NCBI GenBank assembly: GCA_964396595.1
Contig: CAYNFR010000010.1
Location: 23,754 to 87,753, forward strand
Direction: 5' to 3'
Origin: CAYNFR01 sp964396595
GTDB taxonomy: Bacteria; Bacteroidota; Bacteroidia; Chitinophagales; Saprospiraceae
Length of the DNA: 64,000 nt
Shown here: piece by piece, positions 1 to 8,810 of the stretch
How the letters are laid out: every line of letters begins with the position of its first letter
Numbering within the stretch: the stretch's first letter is position 1
The notes under the pieces: model-generated
Told to the model about the DNA's origin: nothing
What the model saw: the letters and a program-made list of their open reading frames with translations, nothing else
Database searches by the model: none
Made by a program: the position numbers and the translations under genes

Positions 1-54
1 TATTTGCTCAAGAGTATTTGTTAACTTTCCACCTCATTAAAAGAACATAACACC

Positions 55-1788
55 ATGAGAATACTTCTTGCTACAGTCTTGATGACCATTTATTTAATGT
101 CATGCGACAATAATCCGAAAAATACATCCATCAAGACAAGTATTCATATTAACTATCCATCTGATCATTATAATGAATCACTCGATGGGCGACTTATTTT
201 GTTGATTTCTAAAGATGATAAAACAGAACCGCGCTTTCAACTCAGCGATTATATCAATACATGCCAGGGCTTCGGTATGGATGTAGAGGATTGGAAGCCA
301 GGGCAAATTATTTCGTTTGACATGGCTGCTTTTGGCTATCCGATCATGGATTTCAAAGATGTCGCCGATGGCGAATATACCGTACAGATGCTCTTCCATA
401 AATACGAGACCTTCGTAAGAGGAGATGGACATACGGTCAATATGCCGATGGATCGTGGAGAAGGTCAGCAATGGAATCTTGCCCCGGGCAATGTGTACAG
501 CACCCCTAAAAAAATAAATCTAAGTCCCGCATCTACTTCCGATCATAGATTTGATTTAACAACAATAATCCCAGCTATCCAAGAGCCGGAAGACACGGAA
601 TATGTAAAGCATGTCAAAATACGATCCAAGCTGCTATCGGATTTCTGGGGTAGAGATATGTACCTCGGCGCACATGTATTATTACCACATGGCTGGGCTG
701 AACACCCCAATGTTAAATATCCTCTAGCGATATTTCATGGTCATTTTCCTAGCGATTTCGGTGGGTGGCGTACGACACCACCGGATCCAAATCTAGTTCC
801 TGATTTTTCAGATAGATTTAATATAAGCGGTTACAACCGCATCGTGCAGCAAGAAGCTTATGACTTCTACAAAATGTGGACAGGTCCCAATTTCCCGAGA
901 GTATTAGCCATTGAAATCCAGCATGCCAATCCTTTTTATGATGACTCCTATGCTGTAAACTCTGAAAATATCGGCCCTTATGGTGATGCTATTACCTACG
1001 AGCTCATACCCTATATCGAGCAACAATTCAGAGGAATAGGAGAAGGCTGGGCGCGATTTACCTATGGCGGATCGACAGGAGGATGGGAAGCTTTAGCTGT
1101 TCAAGTAAAGTACCCCACTGAATATAATGGTTGCTACGCAGCATGTCCTGACCCCATAGACTTCAGAGCTTTTTGCCTCGTTAATATTTATGAAGATAAA
1201 AACGCCTATTACCGAGAAGGCCCTTTCAGAAAAACACTTGTGCCCGGCCATCGAAACTACCTCGGTCAAGTAAACGCCTATAATAGGGATATGAATTATC
1301 GCGAACTGGTCCTTGGTACCAAGACTCGCTCGGGTCAGCAATGGGATATCTGGGAAGCAGTGTACTCTCCGGTTGGGGCAGATGGTTATCCTAAACGGAT
1401 ATGGGATAAAATCACTGGTGAAATTGATAAAGATGTGGCTAATTATTGGAAAGAAAACTATGACCTGGCGTATATATTAAAACGCGACTGGGCTAAACAC
1501 GGCAAGGATTGGGAAGGAAAGATCAAGATCTACTGCGGCGACATGGATAACTTCTATCTTAATAATGCTGTTTATCTAGCAGAAGAAATACTCGAAGCTA
1601 CTACCGAACCATATTATAATGGAGAAATAGATTACGGCGACAGAGCCGAACATTGCTGGAATGGTGACCATACACAGCCTAACTATATTAGCAGATTACG
1701 CTATAATCGCATGTTCATCCCCAAATGGGCCGAAGAAGTCAAAAAAAGAGCACCTAAAGGGGCAGATCTGAAGAGTTGGCGGTATTGA
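55..1788 (+). CDS. Lipoprotein alpha/beta-hydrolase (putative esterase)
   Basis: This 577-residue protein starts with a short hydrophobic signal ending in a lipobox (LMSC at about residues 14-17), so it is probably a lipid-anchored envelope protein. The first ~190 residues look like a beta-rich accessory domain. The rest resembles the esterase-D/YieL-like alpha/beta-hydrolase fold: the nucleophile elbow GGSTGG places Ser340, the IYCGDMDN segment offers acidic residues at 496/498, and an EHCWNGDH stretch near the C-terminus supplies candidate catalytic His. Substrate is unknown; esters on polysaccharides or peptides are plausible from the family but are inference. It stands alone, followed by a decayed region. 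The ATG at 55 is the first possible start and directly precedes the signal peptide. Confidence 0.85.
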   Translation: MRILLATVLMTIYLMSCDNNPKNTSIKTSIHINYPSDHYNESLDGRLILLISKDDKTEPRFQLSDYINTCQGFGMDVEDWKPGQIISFDMAAFGYPIMDFKDVADGEYTVQMLFHKYETFVRGDGHTVNMPMDRGEGQQWNLAPGNVYSTPKKINLSPASTSDHRFDLTTIIPAIQEPEDTEYVKHVKIRSKLLSDFWGRDMYLGAHVLLPHGWAEHPNVKYPLAIFHGHFPSDFGGWRTTPPDPNLVPDFSDRFNISGYNRIVQQEAYDFYKMWTGPNFPRVLAIEIQHANPFYDDSYAVNSENIGPYGDAITYELIPYIEQQFRGIGEGWARFTYGGSTGGWEALAVQVKYPTEYNGCYAACPDPIDFRAFCLVNIYEDKNAYYREGPFRKTLVPGHRNYLGQVNAYNRDMNYRELVLGTKTRSGQQWDIWEAVYSPVGADGYPKRIWDKITGEIDKDVANYWKENYDLAYILKRDWAKHGKDWEGKIKIYCGDMDNFYLNNAVYLAEEILEATTEPYYNGEIDYGDRAEHCWNGDHTQPNYISRLRYNRMFIPKWAEEVKKRAPKGADLKSWRY

Positions 1789-2107
1789 GCTTAGTATCAA
1801 ATAAAAGACAACAAAACATCGCAGTCCATTACCTTATTGTGGACATAACAAGTATACATGCACATAGAGTTCTTTCATTGACCTAAGCCCTTCTAAGAAT
1901 GGAATGAGCTTATGGCCTCTCTTCAATGAAGTTACCGCAGTCTGCTAATTGTCATCTCAATCCATGAAGAAATGGATATCAATGTACTTGGCAACCTAAG
2001 CCTCAAAGCGAATGCCTATTAGTTGTGGAATAAACCTAAGCCAAGATAGTCCGGTATACTTGTCCGCTGCTTCTATGTTAATGCTGGCGCATCGCACCAT
2101 TCGGTCT
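1789..2107. other. Intergenic stretch without recognisable gene
   Basis: I see no supported gene here. The octamer cctaagcc occurs three times (near 1882, 1995 and 2035), and ttcattga (1874-1881) is complementary to tcaatgaa (1923-1930). The stretch lies upstream of a two-component kinase remnant, so part of it may be eroded coding DNA, but no reading frame supports that. Confidence 0.5.
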
Positions 2108-2311
2108 TTATTTTAGACTAATCGTTAGCTTTTTTCTTCTTTTATTCTTTTCATTCTCATATAGGTAAAGACCTATACACATAAATGATAGTAATATTAG
2201 CGGCACCCAATGAAGATCCACCCACAAACAGCGAATTTCACTTTCATCGCTCCTGAATGCGATACAGGGAAACATCAAAAACATGGCCAAATACAATAAA
2301 TTGCTTTTCAT
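2108..2311 (-). CDS. Possible small two-helix membrane protein
   Basis: A 67-codon frame starts with ATG and encodes two hydrophobic segments (about residues 4-18 and 35-51) followed by a very basic tail (KNKRRKK). That pattern fits a small inner-membrane protein. It lies in eroded surroundings, its upstream side runs into the kinase remnant, and no homologue is recognised. It may be a fragment or a chance frame, so treat it as tentative. Confidence 0.3.
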   Translation of the reverse strand: MKSNLLYLAMFLMFPCIAFRSDESEIRCLWVDLHWVPLILLSFMCIGLYLYENEKNKRRKKLTISLK

Positions 2312-2329
2312 AGACAGCTAATTTTATTA

Positions 2330-2600
2330 CATATCTCTCTCATTTTTAAAGAAGCCATGACAAATGCCATTCGTCATTCAAAAGCAATACAGGTGGCTCT
2401 TATCATTCAATTCATCACCAAGTCGAGCGTCTTAATTCGTTTCTGTGATAACGGGCAAGTTTTTGATATGAACACAAAGGCTTATGCCAAAGGCATCAGC
2501 TTTATGCATGACAGAGCTACATTTCTAAACGGCCAACTAACCATAATATAGCGCAGAAGGCGTCATAACAACCGTGGACTTAATCTTGTCTATCGCTTAA
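2330..2600 (+). pseudogene. Remnant of NarL-type sensor histidine kinase (ATPase end)
   Basis: Only the C-terminal HATPase part of a LuxR/NarL-partner histidine kinase survives. The N-box-like FKEAMTNAIRHSKA starts around 2345, followed by a V.IRFCDNGQVFD G1-like motif and a RATFLNGQLTI segment. The frame then hits a stop at 2549-2551, but a frame shifted by one base from 2553 continues with AEGVITTVDLILS, the expected C-terminal strand of this family, and ends at 2600. So the fragment has lost its sensor and dimerisation parts and carries a frameshift near 2550. It precedes its decayed response-regulator partner. Confidence 0.75.
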
Positions 2601-2643
2601 ATTAGGTATAGGAAGTCTGTTGTGAAAACATTCAATTTGTAAA

Positions 2644-3291
2644 TTGACACTCCCATATACTGCTCTGACGGTTTTAAAAAAATCCATATATGACGATAAT
2701 GCATTCTTGCGTCATGCCTTGGCTAGCCTCATCGCCGCGCAAGATGACATAATGCTGGCAGGTGTTTATGATCATTGCCTTTGTGTACAAGAGGAGATAC
2801 TCGCTGATGATCCAGACATCGTCTTGATGGACATTAGCTTGCCCGGTCTTTCGGGCTTATCGGGTATGCAGGCCATTAAAAAAGTAAGGGTGCATACGGA
2901 TGTCATTATTATAACCGTTTTTGCTGACGATGAAATTCTCTTTGATGCACTCTGCAAAGGAGCGTCAGGCTACCTTCTGAAAGATCATTCGATGGATGTC
3001 ATATTGTAAGGGTTACGCGAAGTAACTAAGGGATTAACACCCATGAGCCCTAGTATTGCTCGACGTGAGATGGCTCATTTTAGAAAACCCATTTCTATCA
3101 ATGAAGCCACAGACCTTTCACCACGCGAAAAAGAAATCCTAAATGAATTAGCCCAAGGAAATAGTGCCAAAATCGTCGCGCAAAAGTTAATACTCAGCGA
3201 TCATACTGTCCGTTCTCATATTAAAAACATCTATACCAAGCTCAATGTCAATTCCACTACGGGTGCTAATAACAAAATCTACCTGAAATAA
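2644..3291 (+). pseudogene. NarL/LuxR-family response regulator broken by one in-frame TAA
   Basis: The first part is a receiver domain: acidic patch YDDN, phospho-acceptor context VLMDISLPG, and the conserved Lys in SGYLLKD. The frame stops at TAA 3007-3009, but the same frame continues without shift through a typical linker (GLREVTKGLTPMSPSIARR) into a LuxR-type helix-turn-helix (LSPREKEILNELAQG, then KLILSDHTVRSHIKNIYTKL). A single C-to-T change in a CAA codon would explain the stop. The duplicated GLSGLSG after the phospho-Asp loop and the odd C-terminus suggest further drift. The start is unclear; TTG 2644 is the furthest option. An independent HTH fragment from ATG 3043 could still be made. 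Confidence 0.8.
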
Positions 3292-3315
3292 CCCATAGAC
3301 CTGACGGCATCGTTG

Positions 3316-4254
3316 CTAATCAGTGCTCCCCTTAAAGGCCGCCATCCATGCTGACACAATATCCGGCCACATGCCCAATCTTCCTTTGCCGATGGCCAAG
3401 CTATACCCGTGTCCGCCATATGGAAAGATATGCATTTCGCTTGGCACACCAGCTTTGTGAAGTGATCGATAATAGATCAGACTATTATGGATTGGTACGG
3501 CAAGATCATCACCGCTATGGATAAGGATGGTGGGGGGGGTGTCCGCATTTACATGATCTTCGTTCGAAAAAAAATCGATCCATTCTGCCGCAGGATTCTC
3601 TCCAATCAAATTTGTCCGCGACCCACCATGGGTGACACCTTCTTTAAAGCTAATAACGGGATAAAGCAATATTGAAAAATCGGGCCTTGCCGATAGCGCA
3701 TCATGATCATCATTTGGAGGATAGGATTCATAATCATAATGCACCGATAGACTCGAAGCCAGATGCCCACCAGCCGAAAAGCCCATAATCCCAATTCTCG
3801 ACGGGTCAATATTCCACTCTTCGGCATGTCCTCGTATTAGACGCATAGCTCTTTGCGCATCCATAAGCGGGGTAAGATGGGATTGATCTTGGAATTCTTT
3901 TAAAGGTAACCGGTACTTGAGAACGATAGCGGCGATCCCTTTGCTATTGAGCCACTTGGCGATATCTGATCCTTCCCAATCATAGGCTAGCACACCATAT
4001 CCGCCCCCAGGACATACGACTACCGCCTGACGAGTAGCATGATTAGGCGCAGGTAGATAGACATCGATAGCTGGTACTCTGACCTTACTAATGATTAAGA
4101 TGCCCGCATGGCGATGCTCTTCTTCATGTACTATTCCCTTGTCATTAGGTGCTATATCCCCCCATAGCTTTAAATGGGCATCTTGCGCAGTTAAAAAACC
4201 CGATGTGGTCATTGCAAATATTATTAGACCTATTGTACTAACAACTTTCTCCAT
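3316..4254 (-). CDS. Secreted alpha/beta-hydrolase, BD-FAE/acetyl-xylan-esterase-like
   Basis: The 312-residue product has an N-terminal signal peptide (about residues 1-23) and the fold of the BD-FAE-like carbohydrate-esterase group. Visible signatures are the oxyanion-region CPGGGYG at 81-87, the nucleophile elbow GFSAGG with Ser160, the acidic pair at 249/250 (HSGDD), and GGHGY with His282. All three triad positions are present. Known relatives remove acetyl or feruloyl groups from plant polysaccharides, and some act on other short-chain esters; the substrate here is not determined. It is convergent with the decayed regulator and separate from the fibre protein gene upstream. A run of eight C on the coding strand lies in codons 239-241. 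Confidence 0.88.
   Translation of the reverse strand: MEKVVSTIGLIIFAMTTSGFLTAQDAHLKLWGDIAPNDKGIVHEEEHRHAGILIISKVRVPAIDVYLPAPNHATRQAVVVCPGGGYGVLAYDWEGSDIAKWLNSKGIAAIVLKYRLPLKEFQDQSHLTPLMDAQRAMRLIRGHAEEWNIDPSRIGIMGFSAGGHLASSLSVHYDYESYPPNDDHDALSARPDFSILLYPVISFKEGVTHGGSRTNLIGENPAAEWIDFFSNEDHVNADTPPTILIHSGDDLAVPIHNSLIYYRSLHKAGVPSEMHIFPYGGHGYSLAIGKGRLGMWPDIVSAWMAAFKGSTD
3532..3539. repeat. G8/C8 homopolymer inside a coding sequence
   Basis: Eight consecutive G on the plus strand (C on the coding strand) lie within the esterase gene, at the Thr-Pro-Pro before the catalytic Asp loop. Slippage would truncate the protein before its Asp and His, so the tract could act as a phase-variation switch. This is inference from length alone. 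Confidence 0.6.
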
Positions 4255-4351
4255 TTCTCTTTTTACGCTAAAGTTAATGGTGATGTGCTTATTAAGCGCA
4301 ATTTACTCTGCAGATGCTATGTACTATTTGGTGTTTGGCCATTTTTGCGCG

Positions 4352-6430
4352 TCAATTTTTAATACACCTCACTGAAAAGCCCGGTTGCAAATTTTCACTT
4401 GATTGACGAATCACCTCTCCACTATCATAGGACATCTTTCTATAAAAAGCATTAATGCTACTCCCTTTTGAGGATGTCCACCAATAACCAAAGAACCATA
4501 AGTCATTTTGCGCAACCCCATTCTTGTTAATTGAGCCCCCAGGTTCTGCTCCGAAGTTGACAGAATTTGTTGCTTCGGTATTTGGGTCTTCCCATATACC
4601 CGTCATAGCTTGTCGTGTACCTGTTGATTTTAAGAATCCACCAGCCACAGAGCTTTGCACACCTAAAGTATCTATATTAATGGTTGTCGGATCCAAAAAA
4701 TCCACTATTTCAGTCCAATTAAAGTCGCTCGCTACAACCCAGCCAGCCGGACATAGGCCACGTGAGTTATCTACGGCATGAAAATTATACAGTTTACCTG
4801 TTGTGTCATTCAAAGTAGCGTCTAGATTGTAGTAACTCCATGCCCCTGTTGTGTTTAACTCCCACCCGCTTGGCTGCGCCACTGAGTCTATCATAGTGCC
4901 ATCTTGATATCGTGTCGTTCTGAGGTTTTCTAACATCCAGTATGTCCCATTAATTTTACCTATTTTATAATAATTGCCGTCGATATCTGCTATACTGTCT
5001 ATACCTAGACTCTGCTCTAATCGAAATATTAAATCGACAATTCTCTTCTCTTTTTGGTCAACATAAAATTTCGTCGCCGCATCTTGAGAGCTACTCGGAT
5101 CTAGGAGATCTGTAATTGTCAACATATTGGCAGAATTGCCATGTGTCAATACATTAGCGAGCGATTGCAACTCATTACTGCTACTTGTATCTATCCTAAC
5201 ACTCCCACCACCCAAACTAAGCTTTAAACTATCTTGCTCCAATGTCAAAACTTGTATTTCGTTAGTTGCGCTTTCATCTAGACCTGCTGCACTTGATAGA
5301 TAGCCCGATGATCTAATCGCGGCAATACTGTCTCTTAATTCCTGCTTGTCATTATAGCTGCTCAGGTCTACCTTTTGCGCCGGCACATTATCTTTCGCTA
5401 AGGATAGGTACAACATGTCGTTGATAATCAAAAAAGAATCTATGTCCTGAATTTCGTTAGTCACATCTCCATCCAACTCCACAAAACTGATCAAATAGCC
5501 GGTAGCTCTTATGCTGGCAATGCTATCTTGAAGAGCACCTAAATTATTATATTGACTGAGATCGATAGACTGAACATCGACACCATCATTGAGCAGCGAA
5601 ATGCGCAACTGGTTATTGACAAGTTCGAAAGTATCAAGGCGCTGCAGCTCATTAGTCGGATCTCCATCTTGCTCTTGAAAACTGGTAAGATAACCTATAC
5701 TTCTGATTTGTGTCATGCTATCAGTCAGCGCCTGCAAATCGTTGTATTTACTTAAATCAACGGATAGGTAATTCATGTGATCACCGAACATCGAGATGCG
5801 AAGCTCATTACCATAGAGTTGAAATGTATCTATGTATTGTAATTCATTCGTCGGATCTCCATCTTGCTCTTGAAAACTGGTAAGATAACCTATACTTCTG
5901 ATTTGTGTCATGCTATCAGTCAGCGCCTGCAAATCGTTGTATTTACTTAAATCAACGGATAGGTAATTCATGTGATCACCGAACATCGAGATGCGAAGCT
6001 CATTACCATAGAGTTGAAATGTATCTATGTATTGTAATTCATTCGTCGGATCTCCATCTTGCTCGATGAATGAAGTAAGGTAGCCAGCAGATCGAATCGA
6101 CACCATACTGTCACGAAGCGCCTGTAAATTATCATAAGCGGATAGATTGACTGATCTTGCCGCCATTTTGTCACCAACCAAAGAAATGAGCAGTGTATTA
6201 TTTACGATCATAAGTGTATCGATCTCAGGAGGGGGTGCTTGGGTGAGCGGAGCCAATACCTTGAAGCCAATGGTGCTGTCGGATTTCCAGACTAACAGGC
6301 TATCGCTTGAGGAAGAATCGATAGCATTTAGTCGAAGACTGCCATCTAGTTCGACGGTGTTATTTTGTCCATGCGCCATACCTGAATAAATAAAAAAGGC
6401 TATCAGAATAGGGTATATGCTGTTGTTCAT
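4352..6430 (-). CDS. Secreted fibre-like repeat protein with C-terminal FISUMP domain
   Basis: This 692-residue protein has a signal peptide (about 1-21). Residues 69-393 form five tandem repeats of exactly 65 residues with the pattern ..DTF.L..N.L.IS...D...SVDLS.Y..LQAL.DS...IRS.GYL.SF.E.DGDPTNELQ. A sixth partial repeat ends in a segment of the type TDLLDPSSSQDAATKFYVD. DGDPTNE and DAATK.YVD motifs are common in trimeric adhesins and tail-fibre-like stalks, so a surface fibre is likely. From about 480 to 692 the sequence matches FISUMP (Fibrobacter succinogenes major paralogous) domains: YWMLENLRTTRY, LYNFHAVDNSRGLCPAGW and GFSVRCIKN. Repeats 2 and 3 are identical at the DNA level. It sits alone; binding target unknown. 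Confidence 0.85.
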   Translation of the reverse strand: MNNSIYPILIAFFIYSGMAHGQNNTVELDGSLRLNAIDSSSSDSLLVWKSDSTIGFKVLAPLTQAPPPEIDTLMIVNNTLLISLVGDKMAARSVNLSAYDNLQALRDSMVSIRSAGYLTSFIEQDGDPTNELQYIDTFQLYGNELRISMFGDHMNYLSVDLSKYNDLQALTDSMTQIRSIGYLTSFQEQDGDPTNELQYIDTFQLYGNELRISMFGDHMNYLSVDLSKYNDLQALTDSMTQIRSIGYLTSFQEQDGDPTNELQRLDTFELVNNQLRISLLNDGVDVQSIDLSQYNNLGALQDSIASIRATGYLISFVELDGDVTNEIQDIDSFLIINDMLYLSLAKDNVPAQKVDLSSYNDKQELRDSIAAIRSSGYLSSAAGLDESATNEIQVLTLEQDSLKLSLGGGSVRIDTSSSNELQSLANVLTHGNSANMLTITDLLDPSSSQDAATKFYVDQKEKRIVDLIFRLEQSLGIDSIADIDGNYYKIGKINGTYWMLENLRTTRYQDGTMIDSVAQPSGWELNTTGAWSYYNLDATLNDTTGKLYNFHAVDNSRGLCPAGWVVASDFNWTEIVDFLDPTTINIDTLGVQSSVAGGFLKSTGTRQAMTGIWEDPNTEATNSVNFGAEPGGSINKNGVAQNDLWFFGYWWTSSKGSSINAFYRKMSYDSGEVIRQSSENLQPGFSVRCIKN
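5655..6064. repeat. Exact 195-bp tandem duplication (fibre protein repeats 2 and 3)
   Basis: The bases from 5655 to 5869 reappear without a visible difference at 5850-6064, an offset of 195 bp, which equals one 65-codon repeat. The other repeats have diverged strongly. This points to a recent duplication or ongoing gene conversion that changes stalk length in steps of 65 residues without breaking the frame. Confidence 0.9.
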
Positions 6431-6577
6431 ATCTATGGATTAATCTCAATTGTGATCAAGTAATGGCAAAGTTAGGCCACACGAAACTCTCAGAAATCAC
6501 CCAAAAAGGGGGTTTTGACAAAAGTTTTAATGCATGCTAAATAGAACTCCTCCAACGCCAAATGGACTCGAAGTATC

Positions 6578-7369
6578 TTATATCCCAAGAATAATATTGA
6601 CCAAATCACCCAATTCTTCGGGTTGTTCAAAAGGTATGAGATGCCCTACTTTGTCCATTTGAACAAAAGTGGCATTTGAAGTCGTAGTTTGAATTTGAGC
6701 CCATCCGAGATCGTCGATGACATCCGAATATTGAGCACGGATAATAGTGAGTGGCACTTTATTTTTTGGCAAAAGCGGCCATAGATCCGGTGGCGAGGCA
6801 TAAACTCTGGCTTCCCATTCACGTGAATAGGAAAGGGTAAGCTGCTCTTTATTCATTTTAAATCCATATTTCAAAAAATCTTCAAAAACATCCGGATCAA
6901 ATCGCTTAAATAGCTTCTTTGCTCCTAGGTGATCGATAACAGCCTGTTTGTTATTCCAAATATCGCGACGATTTGCCGCAATCTTGACAATAGGTATATA
7001 CTTTTTTTTTAGGGCATAAGGCAACCAAGAAACACCCCGTGATTTGTTTAAGCGCAAAATAACTGGGTCTATCAAAATGAGTTGAGAAAACAGATCGGGT
7101 CGCTTGAGTGAAGCCAACCAAGAGGTAACGCCACCGAGGGAATGTCCTATGCCGATGACGTTCTTTAAACCCTTCATGTCCATATACAAGATCAAATCCT
7201 CAGCAAATTGATGCCATGTTTTAAATGCGCTCGGGTCACTTTTTGGCCAAAGCGGACGCAGGTAGGGAGTATGAATTTCTTTTGACCGTAGAAGGCCCAG
7301 AAACTTGCCATAGCACCCAGGCGCATAAGCATTCGCATGGACGAATTGTATGGGCTGTGGTTCGCTCAA
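6578..7369 (-). CDS. Alpha/beta-hydrolase (MhpC/lipase-like)
   Basis: A 263-residue soluble alpha/beta-hydrolase with no signal peptide. The nucleophile elbow GIGHSLGG gives Ser77 and a C-terminal KVGHLIPFEQPEE gives the catalytic His near 243; an acidic residue in YSDVIDDLG is the likely third member. Relatives hydrolyse esters, acyl-CoA-type or ring-cleavage substrates; the specificity cannot be read here. No ATG is available near the N-terminus: the likely start is TTG at 7369, nine bases after the TAA of the upstream esterase gene and in the same frame, so re-initiation may set its expression. A run of nine A on the coding strand (7002-7010) encodes Lys-Lys-Lys. Confidence 0.8.
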   Translation of the reverse strand: MSEPQPIQFVHANAYAPGCYGKFLGLLRSKEIHTPYLRPLWPKSDPSAFKTWHQFAEDLILYMDMKGLKNVIGIGHSLGGVTSWLASLKRPDLFSQLILIDPVILRLNKSRGVSWLPYALKKKYIPIVKIAANRRDIWNNKQAVIDHLGAKKLFKRFDPDVFEDFLKYGFKMNKEQLTLSYSREWEARVYASPPDLWPLLPKNKVPLTIIRAQYSDVIDDLGWAQIQTTTSNATFVQMDKVGHLIPFEQPEELGDLVNIILGI

Positions 7370-7378
7370 AGATGATAA

Positions 7379-8086
7379 TTAATTCGTTAGTAAATCAGCG
7401 AGCACGCGCCACACATTTTCTTTGACGATGTGCTGCCCTATGGCATTTGGATGCTTGCCATCCGATAAATTTAGATCCGGAATGCCTGCCACCCCATCCA
7501 ATAGAAAAGGAATTAAAGTCGCTTGATAATCTCGCGCGATCTTGTTAAAAATACCCCTGAATTCTTGCATATACTTTTGACCCATATTAGGCGCCGCCTC
7601 CATACCAGCAATCACCAATCGCGCATCGGGACTTTTACTTTTAACTACATCAAGTATCTCGCGGAGATTCTTTTCTGTTTCGATTATATCTAGACCTCGC
7701 AACATGTCATTGGCCCCCAGCTCTAACACAAAAATATCCACCTGCTCACGCATTACCCAGTCGATGCGATTCTTCCCCCCCGATGTTGTCTCCCCACTAA
7801 GACCGGCATTGATGACGATGTAAGGCAATCCAAGTGAGTCGATGCGATCTTGAATAAGCGACGGAAATGATTCTTCTTCATTTAATCCATAGCCAGCCGT
7901 CAGACTATTGCCATAAAAAAGAATGGACTTGCGTGCTTTCGTAGAATTATTGGATGGGTTAGTCGTTATTGATTCTGCAATGTTAGTAGTCTCTGCAACT
8001 TGTAAGCTATTAGGTGGTTTATCTTTGCATGCCGTCAGCACCAAGGCTATGACGAAGAGTAATGTCGTTAATCTCAAGCTATTCAC
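7379..8086 (-). CDS. tesA: TesA-like SGNH/GDSL esterase, lipoprotein
   Basis: This protein of about 235 residues belongs to the TesA (acyl-CoA thioesterase I / lysophospholipase L1) group of SGNH hydrolases. Block I is GNSLTAGYG with the nucleophilic Ser, block II GLSGETTSGG supplies the Gly, block III ELGANDM the Asn, and block V DGKHPN the Asp-His pair. The N-terminus from GTG 8086 is a lipoprotein signal (VLTAC lipobox), so the enzyme probably faces the periplasm. A longer frame to 8131 would run into the divergent ABC gene, so GTG 8086 is preferred. The head-to-head position with ybbA-ybbP copies the classic tesA-ybbAP arrangement and supports the assignment. Confidence 0.85.
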   Translation of the reverse strand: MNSLRLTTLLFVIALVLTACKDKPPNSLQVAETTNIAESITTNPSNNSTKARKSILFYGNSLTAGYGLNEEESFPSLIQDRIDSLGLPYIVINAGLSGETTSGGKNRIDWVMREQVDIFVLELGANDMLRGLDIIETEKNLREILDVVKSKSPDARLVIAGMEAAPNMGQKYMQEFRGIFNKIARDYQATLIPFLLDGVAGIPDLNLSDGKHPNAIGQHIVKENVWRVLADLLTN

Positions 8087-8099
8087 ACAATAAATTTCG

Positions 8100-8810
8100 A
8101 TGAGTTCTACCAAATCAATTCTCCAAGTCAAAGGTATCTATAAGTCCTATAAAAGTGGCGAAAAACTCTTGACTGTGGTCAATGATATTAGCTTTAACAT
8201 ACACGAAGGGGAAACAGTTGCTATTGTGGGTCCTTCCGGGAGTGGTAAAACCACCTTATTAGGTCTGTGCGCGGGTCTGGACAATCCTACTGACGGCCAA
8301 GTGACCATTTATGATAAAGAGATAAGTTCTCTCAGTGAAAACGAAAAAGCAGCCGTTCGCAATGAATACGTCGGATTTGTATTCCAGAATTTTCAGCTGA
8401 TTCCCACTCTCACGGCACTTGAAAACGTTATGGTACCGCTCGAACTTAGAGGTCGATCCAAGGAAGCTAAAACACGCGCCTTAGAGCTGCTTCGGCGCGT
8501 AGGGCTGGCTGACAGAGCTAATCACTACCCTACCCAGTTATCTGGTGGGGAGCAACAACGCATCTCTCTTGCACGCGCATTCTGCAATGAACCCAAGCTC
8601 TTGTTCGCAGACGAGCCTACGGGCAATCTGGATGGTGACACTAGTGAAAGTATCGAAAAACTATTGTTTGAGCTCAATGAAGAGAAAGGCACCACACTAG
8701 TTATTGTGACTCATGATCTGGAACTGGCACGAAAAACAGGACGGATCATTCAATTAAAATCCGGTAAAGTGATTTCAGATACACACACCCTGACGCATAC
8801 TGAGGCATGA
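8100..8810 (+). CDS. ybbA: ABC transporter ATPase, YbbA/LolD-like
   Basis: A 236-residue nucleotide-binding subunit of the MacB/LolD/YbbA class. Walker A is GPSGSGKTT (about 44-52), the Q-loop lies in VFQNFQLIPTLTALENVMVPL, the ABC signature is LSGGEQQR and Walker B is LLFADEPTGNLD. The gene overlaps the permease gene by four bases (ATGA), so the two are translated together. Relatives power mechanotransmission or lipoprotein/lipid extraction rather than classic transport across the inner membrane. The start ATG at 8100 lies 13 bases from the start of the divergent esterase gene, so the promoters must overlap. Confidence 0.93.
   Translation: MSSTKSILQVKGIYKSYKSGEKLLTVVNDISFNIHEGETVAIVGPSGSGKTTLLGLCAGLDNPTDGQVTIYDKEISSLSENEKAAVRNEYVGFVFQNFQLIPTLTALENVMVPLELRGRSKEAKTRALELLRRVGLADRANHYPTQLSGGEQQRISLARAFCNEPKLLFADEPTGNLDGDTSESIEKLLFELNEEKGTTLVIVTHDLELARKTGRIIQLKSGKVISDTHTLTHTEA

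Noticed and set aside
4091..4375. Plus-strand 94-codon frame at the esterase start
   Set aside because: It lies mostly opposite a well-supported gene, has no family pattern and looks like a shadow frame.
5655..6064. CRISPR-like repeat
   Set aside because: Units are 195 bp, coding and without spacers; they are protein repeats.
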